Shown here: positions 39,931 through 47,001 of the stretch, one piece after another
How the letters are laid out: each line of letters opens with the position of its first letter
Position numbering within the stretch: the stretch's first letter is position 1
Assembly: GCA_019359235.1 (NCBI GenBank)
Contig: JAHHHT010000005.1
Span: 1 to 64,000 of the forward strand
Reading direction: 5' to 3'
Origin: Oscillatoria princeps RMCB-10
Lineage (GTDB): Bacteria > Cyanobacteriota > Cyanobacteriia > Cyanobacteriales > Oscillatoriaceae
Length of the DNA stretch: 64,000 nt
Notes under the pieces: generated by a model
What the model was told of the DNA's origin: nothing
Seen by the model: the letters and a program-made list of their open reading frames with translations, nothing else
Database searches by the model: none
Program-made: the position numbers and the translations under genes

Positions 39931-42872
39931 TGGCCATGAAAACTCTCTTGCAAACTCTACTAATTGAAACCCTGAAAGGGGATGACCCGATTTTGCGAGC
40001 TTATATCGAGACAGTCCTGCCGGCAATGGAGCGGGAGTTTGCTTTCATTCACGCTTTGGGGGGTTCCGAAGCCGAACACTACAAACTTTTGTCCCGGCTT
40101 GGCGACCCCAACGCCGCCGAGAAGGCGCAGCGGTGGGCGCGTAATGCCGACCAAAGTTTGCTGGTTCACGTCCTGAATGGGCTGCTGACGGCTTGGAATT
40201 TGACTCCCTATTTAAATAAGCCGCTGTCCGATGTGGAAAAGTATCTCCTCTGTCTGGGGTTTACGTTGCATGATTACAATAAATATTCCCACGGACAGGG
40301 AGAGGGAGCGCCCCGCGCTTGGGAAATCCCAGCCATTCTTGAGCTGTGCCAAGAGTTAGGAGAAAAACTGGAGTTTGGCGCATTTTGGCCGGCTTGGCTG
40401 CAGTACCTGCCTGAGATTGGGTACTTAGCTCAAAACACTCAAGGCAAGGTGGGTACGCATCTCCCGGACGGCAACTGGCCTAAATTTACTGCCGATCGCC
40501 GCCGGCTACATTTGCCCCTGCGCCGGCTGTTGCTTTTTGGGGATGTGGCGGTACACCTGCGCGATCCGGCGGATGTGGAGACGGAAACGGCGGGCGACCG
40601 GCTGCGCCAGCACCTGCGATTTCTGGGCATTCGCAAAAAACTCGTCTATCACCGGCTGCGCGACTGTCGCGGTTTGCTGACAAATGGCATTCACAACGCT
40701 GTGGTGCGATTTGCCGGCCCGCTCGACTGGCAACCTATCCTTTATTTTGCACAAGGTGCTGTCTATCTTGCGCCGGAAACTGGCGAGACGCTAAACTTAA
40801 CGGAATTGCAGGAGTTTGTTTGGGAGCAAATTAGCAGTCTGCTCGGCAGTAAAATGCTGGGTGGGGATATTGGTTCTAAACGGGATGGCAAGGGGCTGAA
40901 GGTGGCACCTCTGACTCAGGAACTGTTCAGCCCAGCTGATTTGATTCGCCAGCTTCCAGATGTGATAGTGTCGCGCGTGGGGAATGTCAAAGATCCCGCG
41001 ACGCCGAAGCGGCTGGAAAAGTTAACGCTCGGGGATGAGGAGAGAGAGAAACTTGCCGGGGTTGCGGACATTCGGGCTGACCTCGTTGCCGAATTTCTTA
41101 TCCTGGCACAAAGGAAATTTTTCAAGGGGTGCGCGGAGTATGCGCCCTGGGTTTTAGAAGCTTTGGGACTGAAGGATGAAATGTCGCCGGCGCAGACTCA
41201 AATTCAGTCGGGCGGTGTCAACTACGGCTGGTATCATGCGGCGGCGCGTTACATTGCCGGTCATCCCAGCTGGAGTGATGAGGATGTGTCAGCGCAACTG
41301 GATGATTTAGCCGACCGGCTGGCTAGCTGGGCTGAGGAGAATGCTTTGCTGCCGGTGCCAGATAGCCTTACTCGCGAGGTTTTCTTCAGCTATCTGGAGC
41401 AATATCTGGAAGTAGCCGGTTGGGAAAACCGTGCGCCGTCGTTTTCCGGCGAACTGGCCGCATACACGGCGGCGAAAGCCAGAAATCAGCCGATTTGCTC
41501 TTTGAGTTCTGGGGAATTTCCGGCAGAAGAACAGCTGGAAGCTGTGGTCCTTTTCAAACAGCAGCAGTACAGCAATAAAAATGCGCTCGGTGGCAGTAAG
41601 ATTAAGCGGGGAATCTCGAAAATTTGGTCGCTGGAGATGCTGCTGCGGCAGGCGCTGTGGGCGGCACCGGCAGGCAAGTTATTTGAGGAGCAGCAGCCGG
41701 TTTTTCTCTATATCTTCCCCGCCTACGTGTATTCGCCCCAGACGGCGGCTGCTCTCAGGTTGCTGGTGAGTGAGCTGAAAGACGTCAGCCTCTGGAAAGT
41801 GCGGGACTGCTGGCGAGATGCCGGCATGAAGTGCGGCGGGCTGCAAAATTTACCCTGGCGCGAGGATGGGGAAGTGAAAGCGGGGCGGTTTCCAGAGAGG
41901 TATTCGGGTGAGGATTTGCCGTTCATGGCTGTATGCCACACCACGACTCAAGGGAAAACTGCTGCTGAAGCTTGGGTGGCACCGGCATTCCTGGCACTGG
42001 CGCTACCAATGCTTCTTGGCGTGAAAGTAGTTGCCACCGGCAGTTTTGAAACGCTCTACACGAGTGATAAGGAATTCGTTGAGTCGGTGATTCTAGATGG
42101 ACCTGCCGGCTTCTGGAATCTGCTGGATTTGCCGGCATCCCTGAGGTTGCAGGAGTTGCCGGCTGCTTTAGAGCGTTTGCTTGTCACTTACTGTTTGCAT
42201 TTAGACACTCGCAGCAAGCATAATGACGCTCGCTGGCAGGCTTTTAGTGGGACGGTGAGGGAGGTGGCCACCGATGTGCTGAATGTTTTTAGTTTGGCTC
42301 AGGAGGGGTTGCGCCGCGACAAGTGCGAGGGCCCCACACCAGAAGAAGTGCAGCGTTTTTGGAAGTATGCCGAAATTTTGGCAAATTTGGCAAAAGGAGA
42401 GTCGTGTATGAGTTTGTATGAGAAACTGGTTGATGAGTACCGCCGGTTTTACCGGGTGTCGGGCAGTGAGTCCAGCCATGCGATTTTGCTGCCGCTTTCA
42501 ATTGTTCTGGAGACGATTCTCAGCCCGCAACCGAATGAGATATCGGCTGAGGATTTAATTTTGCAAGGTGCCGGCAGCATTCAGAAAGCTCTGGAGCGCC
42601 GCGATATCTACCGGCCTCTTCTGATGGACAAATCTGCCGGTTTGGATTATCCCGCTCGTAAAGCGCAGGAATTAGCGGCGATTGAGACATTTACCACCAC
42701 CTGCGTCAGGGAGTTATTCTTGGGGCTGTATAAGGGCGACCGCGCTTTCCTCCAAGAAAACCGCAACCGCATTAAAGCCGCCGCTGAATTTGCCTACCAC
42801 CGGCTGGCTTTGCAAGACAAATCATCCCCACCGCCATCCCAGGATGAGTCTGGGAGCGAGGAAGTCCCTTAA
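39930..42872 (+). CDS. cas10d: Cas10d (Csc3), type I-D large subunit with HD nuclease
   Basis: A 980-aa protein, the signature large subunit of type I-D. An HD nuclease is near the N-terminus (His80 in LLVHVLNGLL and His114-Asp115 in GFTLHDYNKYSHG). A degenerate palm-like middle follows, then a helical C-terminal domain that corresponds to the small subunit Cas11d. It recruits Cas3 and cuts DNA in Cascade-d. The start overlaps the cas3 stop by one base, so translation is coupled. An internal Shine-Dalgarno and ATG at 42408 would release the C-terminal domain separately. The sequence reads through without lesion. Confidence 0.93.
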   Translation: MAMKTLLQTLLIETLKGDDPILRAYIETVLPAMEREFAFIHALGGSEAEHYKLLSRLGDPNAAEKAQRWARNADQSLLVHVLNGLLTAWNLTPYLNKPLSDVEKYLLCLGFTLHDYNKYSHGQGEGAPRAWEIPAILELCQELGEKLEFGAFWPAWLQYLPEIGYLAQNTQGKVGTHLPDGNWPKFTADRRRLHLPLRRLLLFGDVAVHLRDPADVETETAGDRLRQHLRFLGIRKKLVYHRLRDCRGLLTNGIHNAVVRFAGPLDWQPILYFAQGAVYLAPETGETLNLTELQEFVWEQISSLLGSKMLGGDIGSKRDGKGLKVAPLTQELFSPADLIRQLPDVIVSRVGNVKDPATPKRLEKLTLGDEEREKLAGVADIRADLVAEFLILAQRKFFKGCAEYAPWVLEALGLKDEMSPAQTQIQSGGVNYGWYHAAARYIAGHPSWSDEDVSAQLDDLADRLASWAEENALLPVPDSLTREVFFSYLEQYLEVAGWENRAPSFSGELAAYTAAKARNQPICSLSSGEFPAEEQLEAVVLFKQQQYSNKNALGGSKIKRGISKIWSLEMLLRQALWAAPAGKLFEEQQPVFLYIFPAYVYSPQTAAALRLLVSELKDVSLWKVRDCWRDAGMKCGGLQNLPWREDGEVKAGRFPERYSGEDLPFMAVCHTTTQGKTAAEAWVAPAFLALALPMLLGVKVVATGSFETLYTSDKEFVESVILDGPAGFWNLLDLPASLRLQELPAALERLLVTYCLHLDTRSKHNDARWQAFSGTVREVATDVLNVFSLAQEGLRRDKCEGPTPEEVQRFWKYAEILANLAKGESCMSLYEKLVDEYRRFYRVSGSESSHAILLPLSIVLETILSPQPNEISAEDLILQGAGSIQKALERRDIYRPLLMDKSAGLDYPARKAQELAAIETFTTTCVRELFLGLYKGDRAFLQENRNRIKAAAEFAYHRLALQDKSSPPPSQDESGSEEVP
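42408..42872 (+). CDS. cas11d: Cas11d small subunit from an internal start within cas10d
   Basis: AAGGAG at 42394-42399 sits eight bases before an in-frame ATG (codon 827 of cas10d), and the resulting peptide begins MSLYEKLVDEYRRFYRVSGS. It is 154 aa and all-helical, the size and position of Cas11d. That type I-D small subunit is made from an internal start inside cas10d is established for cyanobacterial systems. The strong ribosome-binding site here is direct sequence support. It would coat the non-target strand side of Cascade-d in several copies. Confidence 0.75.
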   Translation: MSLYEKLVDEYRRFYRVSGSESSHAILLPLSIVLETILSPQPNEISAEDLILQGAGSIQKALERRDIYRPLLMDKSAGLDYPARKAQELAAIETFTTTCVRELFLGLYKGDRAFLQENRNRIKAAAEFAYHRLALQDKSSPPPSQDESGSEEVP

Positions 42873-42886
42873 AGCCGTGAAAGCGC

Positions 42887-42919
42887 AGAAACTGGGTTTC
42901 TGGAAGAAACCCGGTTTCT
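42887..42919. repeat. AGAAACTGGGTTTCT doublet inside the cas operon
   Basis: AGAAACTGGGTTTCT and AGAAACCCGGTTTCT lie in tandem, separated by three bases, in the 95-bp gap between cas10d and csc2. It is a dispersed-family member inserted within an operon. Confidence 0.75.
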
Positions 42920-42967
42920 CACCCCTGAGAAACGAGTTAAACACTGACAATCTGATGGAGAATCAAA

Positions 42968-43978
42968 ATGAGCGTTCTTGAAACCTTGAAGTCGGAATTT
43001 CATACTGCCTTTCCCCGCTTGGCGTCTGGCAAGTATGTTCACTTTATCATGGTGCGCCACAGCCAGTCGTTCCCGGTATTCCAGACTGACGGGGTGCTGA
43101 ACACGGTGCCAACTCAAGCCGGTGTGCGGGAGCACAAGCGGATTAACCGGCTCGTCATGTTCAAGCGCAAGCAGACAACGCCTGAACGTCTGGCGGGGCG
43201 GGAACTGCTGCGCTCCTTAAGTCTCACCAGCGCTGACAAAAATGCCGGGAACTTTTGCGAGTACAGTGGGGACAAATCTTGCGGTCAGTGCCCTGACTGT
43301 GTTATCTACGGGTTTGCAGTTGGAGAGAAGGGTTCCGAACGTTCCAAAGTTTACTCCGATTCGGCATTTTCGCTCAGCGCCTATGAAACCTCTCACCGCA
43401 GCTTTACTTTTAACGCTCCGTTTGAGGGGGGGACGATGAGCGAAGCCGGCACAATGCGCTCGTCGATTAACGAGCAAGACCACGTTTTGCCTGAAGTGAC
43501 GTTTCCCACGGTTGAAACTCTGCGCGATCCAACCTGTGAGGGGTTCCTCTATGTGATGGGGAACTTGCTGCGGGCGCGGCGCTACGGGGCGCAAGAAACC
43601 CGCACGGGCACGATGGAAAACCACATTCTCGGCATTGTCTTTTGCGATGGTTAAATTTTCAGCAATCTCAAGTTTACCCAGGCTGTTTATGATGCGGTGG
43701 AGGGGGATATGACTAAGCCTCTGAGTGAGATTCGGACTCTGGCGAGTCAGGTGGCGGAAAGCTTGCTCAGTGAGGAGCCGGTGCGCAAAAGCCAAGTGAT
43801 CGTCGGGCTGCAGCTGGCGGAGTTGCGGGGTGAGGTGAGGGCGATTTACCAGGATGAGGCGCGTTTGCGGGAAACTATTGGCGCTCTCTACGAGCAAACC
43901 CAGAAATATGCCGGCGATTTCGGGGCGAATGCCGGTGGGGGTAAGAAAAGCACAGGTAAACGGAAGTCAGCCTCATAG
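42968..43978 (+). pseudogene. csc2: csc2 (Cas7d) with an in-frame stop codon
   Basis: Csc2 is the Cas7 backbone subunit of Cascade-d that binds the crRNA spacer. The first 228 codons carry KYVHFIMVRHSQSFPVFQTD, a zinc-binding cluster (Cys97, 105, 108, 111 in CEYSGDKSCGQCPDC) and ARRYGAQETRTGTMENHILG. After IVFCDG a TAA (43652-43654) interrupts. The same frame continues IFSNLKFTQAVYDAVEGDMT and ARLRETIGALYEQTQKYAGD to a lysine-rich end, exactly the expected C-terminus. The family usually has GEIFSN here, so TAA probably replaced GAA. Full length would be 336 aa. A truncated product lacks the C-terminal third. Confidence 0.88.
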
Positions 43979-44003
43979 CCACCGGCTGGGGAATTAATTC
44001 CCT

Positions 44004-44035
44004 TTGTAGGGACGCGACATGTCGCGTCTCTACAA
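44004..44035. repeat. TTGTAGGGACGCGAC palindrome
   Basis: A 32-bp near-perfect palindrome (TTGTAGGGACGCGACATGTC / GCGTCTCTACAA) lies between csc2 and csc1, with one mismatch per arm. It is related to 35868-35899. It could form a hairpin in the cas mRNA. Confidence 0.7.
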
Positions 44036-44097
44036 CCGGGTGACGCACCCGGCTCGTGCCGGCGACTGATGAGAATAGCAATTTCAGGAGATGAATT

Positions 44098-44823
44098 ATG
44101 CCTGTCTACAAATGTACTTTAACCTTGCACGACAATGTATTTTACGCTACGCGGGAGATGGGGGTTCTCTATGAAACTGAGAAATATTTGCACAACTGGG
44201 CGCTCAGTTTTGCTCTGTTCAATGTTCAGTACATCCCGCAACCATACCGGCTGCAGGGACAAGCGGCGCAAACACCGGGATATTTAGATGCCGGTTGCGA
44301 GCAAAATCTGCTGCACCTGAATCAGGCTGGTATCTATGTGTTTCCAGCCGTGCCGCTTTCTTGGTCTTATCAAGTGAATACGTTTAAAGCGGCTCAGGTT
44401 CCCTATTACGGCAAATCCAAGCAGTTTGGAGAGGAAGGGGCGCGGCGCAACTACCCCATTAATTTTGGGCGGGCTAAAGAACTGGCGGTTGGCAGTCAGT
44501 ACGAAACCTATATCGTTGCTGCTGAGGGGGTAAAAATTCCCCGCTGGATTCGGTTGGGGAAATGGGCGGCAAAGACTTATGTTGAGGCTACCCGGATTTC
44601 GCAGGTTGAAGAGAAATCGGGGAAATATACTTGCGCCCATCCCCTGAATCCGCTAGACTTGCCGAGTTCATGCCGGTTGGTATTGTATAATCGGATTGTT
44701 ATGCCGCCTGTGAGTCTGGTCAGCCAAGCTCAACTGATAGGCGACTTTTGGCAATTGCCAAACCGGATTTGTTTGCCGCGAGGGTTGTATTATGGAGCCG
44801 GCTATGTCCCTACAGTATCCTAG
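44098..44823 (+). CDS. csc1: Csc1 (Cas5d of type I-D)
   Basis: A 241-aa RAMP protein that caps the 5' handle of the crRNA in Cascade-d. Family features are the N-terminal strand YKCTLTLHDNVFYATREMGV, a central YGKSKQFGEEGARRNYPINF and the C-terminal PNRICLPRGLYYGAGY. AGGAG five bases upstream of AATT-ATG is a strong site. Its 3' end overlaps the cas6 start. No lesion is visible. Confidence 0.92.
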   Translation: MPVYKCTLTLHDNVFYATREMGVLYETEKYLHNWALSFALFNVQYIPQPYRLQGQAAQTPGYLDAGCEQNLLHLNQAGIYVFPAVPLSWSYQVNTFKAAQVPYYGKSKQFGEEGARRNYPINFGRAKELAVGSQYETYIVAAEGVKIPRWIRLGKWAAKTYVEATRISQVEEKSGKYTCAHPLNPLDLPSSCRLVLYNRIVMPPVSLVSQAQLIGDFWQLPNRICLPRGLYYGAGYVPTVS

Positions 44824-45613
44824 ATATAGTTTGCAGTCACTGGTTGTTGAGCTGGGGGCGGCTAATCAAGGAATGCCGCCGTATACTTTGGGGCGGGCGC
44901 TGCACGCTCTGGTGCTCAACTGGCTGCAGCGGGGCAACCCGGAACTGGCGGAGGCGGTTCACGACAGCCAGGAGTCTCCTTTAAGTATATCAGGTTTAGT
45001 GGGGGAGCGCCGCCCGAAGGGAACCCAAGCGGGCGATGAGTTTTTTTTCCGCATTGGGGTTTTGGATGGGCGGCTGATTTCGCCCCTGCTGATCGGTTTG
45101 GAAGGCTGGGGCGCGTCTCCTATTTCTTTGGGTAAATTTCCTTTTGCGATTCGCTCTGTTTATGCAATGCCTGGGACGCACCCTTGGGCCGGTTCTTCTG
45201 ATTATTACGCGCTGGCGAACGCACCGGCTCTCACTAATGACGTGACGCTTTCTTTTCTGTCGCCGACGAGTTTTAAGCAGAAGCAAGGGGTGCAGCCTTT
45301 TCCTCTGACGGAATTGGTGTTCGATGGGTTGCGCCGGCGCTGGAATGCTTTTGCTCCTGAAGAGCTGCTCTTTCCTGCTGTTGAGTGGAATGGGTTAGTT
45401 TCGGCTTTTGAGCTGCAAACCCACGCGCTGAAGATGAAGGGCGGAGCGGAAATTGGCGCTCAGGGGTGGGTGCGCTACCGGTTCCCGGATGCTGAGCAAG
45501 CAAAAGTTGCTGCGGTTCTGGCTCATTTCGCTTTCTTTTCGGGTGTGGGGCGCAAGACGGCGATGGGAATGGGGCAAGTGAAGTTATTGGCTGAATCTTC
45601 GTCAGGGGGTTGA
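44804..45613 (+). CDS. cas6: Cas6 crRNA-processing endoribonuclease
   Basis: A 269-aa RAMP endonuclease that cuts the CRISPR transcript at the base of the repeat hairpin. It has an N-terminal ferredoxin-like fold (YSLQSLVVELGAANQGMPPY; LHALVLNWLQ) with candidate catalytic His near LGRALHAL. The glycine-rich loop near the C-terminus, FFSGVGRKTAMGMGQVKLL, is the family hallmark. The ATG at 44804 overlaps csc1 by 20 bases; an upstream ATG (44792) is possible. It is the last cas gene, and no cas4, cas1 or cas2 follows. Confidence 0.92.
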   Translation: MSLQYPRYSLQSLVVELGAANQGMPPYTLGRALHALVLNWLQRGNPELAEAVHDSQESPLSISGLVGERRPKGTQAGDEFFFRIGVLDGRLISPLLIGLEGWGASPISLGKFPFAIRSVYAMPGTHPWAGSSDYYALANAPALTNDVTLSFLSPTSFKQKQGVQPFPLTELVFDGLRRRWNAFAPEELLFPAVEWNGLVSAFELQTHALKMKGGAEIGAQGWVRYRFPDAEQAKVAAVLAHFAFFSGVGRKTAMGMGQVKLLAESSSGG

Positions 45614-45865
45614 TGATCTGCTATGCTGGAGAGTGGGAAATACCACCCCCCTCTTGGCTGGCGGGGAGAAGGAGTGGGAAGCGAATTTGTCAGACTTATG
45701 GGTCGGAAAAGCCTAGACAAGAGGAGGCGATTGCATTATGATGGAGAGGAAGCGATGAATTTGGCAGGCCGTAGCGGAGCCGAAAACCCCGGAGGGTTGC
45801 CAAAACGCCCGGAACCTTGAAAATTGAATAGTTTTGGCCTATGGCCACGCTGGCAGCGGGGGGGA
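45614..45865 (+). promoter_or_regulatory. CRISPR leader region
   Basis: About 250 bp between cas6 and the first repeat remnant without a credible gene. The GGAACCTTGAAAATTGAATAG string near 45808-45829 is typical of cyanobacterial CRISPR leaders just upstream of arrays ending GATTGAAAC. It should contain the array promoter. Confidence 0.55.
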
Positions 45866-46619
45866 GACAAGCCCGGCAACGGGATTGAAACCCTCCCCGC
45901 TGCGGATTCATCGGCGCTTTCCTATAGCTGAATCCCGGCAACGGGATTGAAACCAAGCACCCGACTTTGGAATATCGCTGCACCTACTGGCGCTTTCCTA
46001 TAGCTGAATCCCGGCAACGGGATTGAAACTTATTGATGCTTTCCTATAGCTTCATCCCGGCAACGGGATTGAAACTAACTCCCTTTTGGTGGAATTCTGA
46101 CTTGGGTTGGGCTTTCCTATAGCTGAATCCCGGCAACGGGATTGAAACGACGGCCTAATCACCGCCATCTCGACAAACTTGAACTTTCCTATAGCTGAAT
46201 CCCGGCAACGGGATTGAAACTGCGCTCGACCGGCACTGCCAAGATACCTGGGGCACTTTCTTATAGCTGAATCCCGGCAACGGGATTGAAACAAGCTCGG
46301 CGACGCCTGCTGGCAGGAGGGGATCTTTCCTATAGCTGAATCCCGGCAACGGGATTGAAACTAAGCCTTAACTTGGAAACCGTGTAAGTTTTGCTAGAAC
46401 TTTCCTATAGCTGAATCCCGGCAACGGGATTGAAACAAGAATCCAAAAGATATCTGAGAAAACTAATCGACTTTCCTATAGCTGAATCCCGGCAACGGGA
46501 TTGAAACAAACCACCTATCCGACAGCTCCCGACACCTGTCCCACTCCACCGGCAACGAAGAGCCTAGCCAATCTGAAACATCGACAGCCCTGGCTGAATC
46601 CCGGCAACGGGATTGAAAC
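45866..46619 (+). CRISPR. Type I-D CRISPR array, nine full repeats plus two truncated ends
   Basis: The 37-nt repeat starts CTTTCCTATAGCTGAATCCC and ends GGCAACGGGATTGAAAC. ATCCCG-GCAA-CGGGAT forms the Cas6 stem-loop, and the last eight bases ATTGAAAC give the 5' handle. Full repeats start at 45917, 45993, 46039, 46112, 46184, 46256, 46325, 46400 and 46471. The one at 46039 has TTCATC for TGAATC, and the one at 46256 has TTTCTTA. Truncated copies are 45866-45891 and 46593-46619. Spacers between full repeats are 39, 9, 36, 35, 35, 32, 38 and 34 nt. Flanking intervals are 25 and 85 nt. The transcript should run plus-strand, from the cas6 side. Confidence 0.95.
46508..46557 (+). repeat. 50-nt segment duplicated on both sides of the last repeat remnant
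   Basis: 46508-46557 recurs at 46620-46669 with one or two mismatches; both begin AAACCACCTATCCGACAGCT directly after a GATTGAAAC end. The duplication of repeat end plus spacer start, at a period of 112 bp, shows a recombination event at the trailing end of the array. Confidence 0.85.
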
Positions 46620-46647
46620 AAACCACCTATCCGACAGCTCCCGACAC

Positions 46648-46815
46648 CTGTCCGACTCCACCGGCAACCCTTCCGACTCAACCGGCAACCCTTCCGACAT
46701 AGCCGGCAATCCTTCCGACATAGCCGGCAACCCTTCCGACTCAACCGGCAACCCTTCCGACTCAACCGGCAACCCTTCCGACTCAACCGGCAATCGTTCC
46801 GACTCAGCCGGCAAC
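46648..46815. repeat. 21-bp minisatellite, eight units, next to the CRISPR array
   Basis: Eight consecutive 21-bp units of the form CCTTCCGACTCAACCGGCAAC. Variants have GACATAGCC in units 3 and 4, and the end units start CTGT and CGTT. The unit is a multiple of three, so both strands stay open (STGNPSD or VESEGLP repeats), but no start or function is credible. It grows directly out of the duplicated array-trailer segment. Confidence 0.9.
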
Positions 46816-46868
46816 CCACAACTCAAAATTCAAAATGGGAGCATCCCGTTTTTGCCGTGCGGATAAAA

Positions 46869-46990
46869 AAGCCCTCACCCCCTGCCCCTTTCCCAAGGAG
46901 AGAGAGGGGAAAATTATTTATTTTTCCCCCCCTCTCCCTTAATGGGAGAGGGGGGTTAGGGGGGTGAGGGTGAGAATCTTTGCACAAATG
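46869..46990. repeat. CCCTCACCCC / CCCCTCTCCC palindromic block
   Basis: Pyrimidine-rich CCCTCACCCCCTGCCCCTTT with GGAGAGAGAGGGG, then CCCCCTCTCCCTTAATGGGA with GAGGGGGG...GGGTGAGGG. It is the same family as 27757-27860 and 34687-34760. It fills the gap between the minisatellite and the histidine kinase. Confidence 0.6.
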
Positions 46991-47001
46991 GGATGCTCCC
47001 T

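Noticed and set aside
46593-46619. Last repeat as a tenth full CRISPR repeat
   Set aside because: It lacks the CTTTCCTATA 5' part; only the stem-loop and GATTGAAAC end remain.
46501-46866. STGNPSD / VESEGLP repeat ORFs on both strands as repeat proteins
   Set aside because: They arise from a 21-bp minisatellite (a multiple of three) and the CRISPR array end; no start signal or flanking coding sequence.
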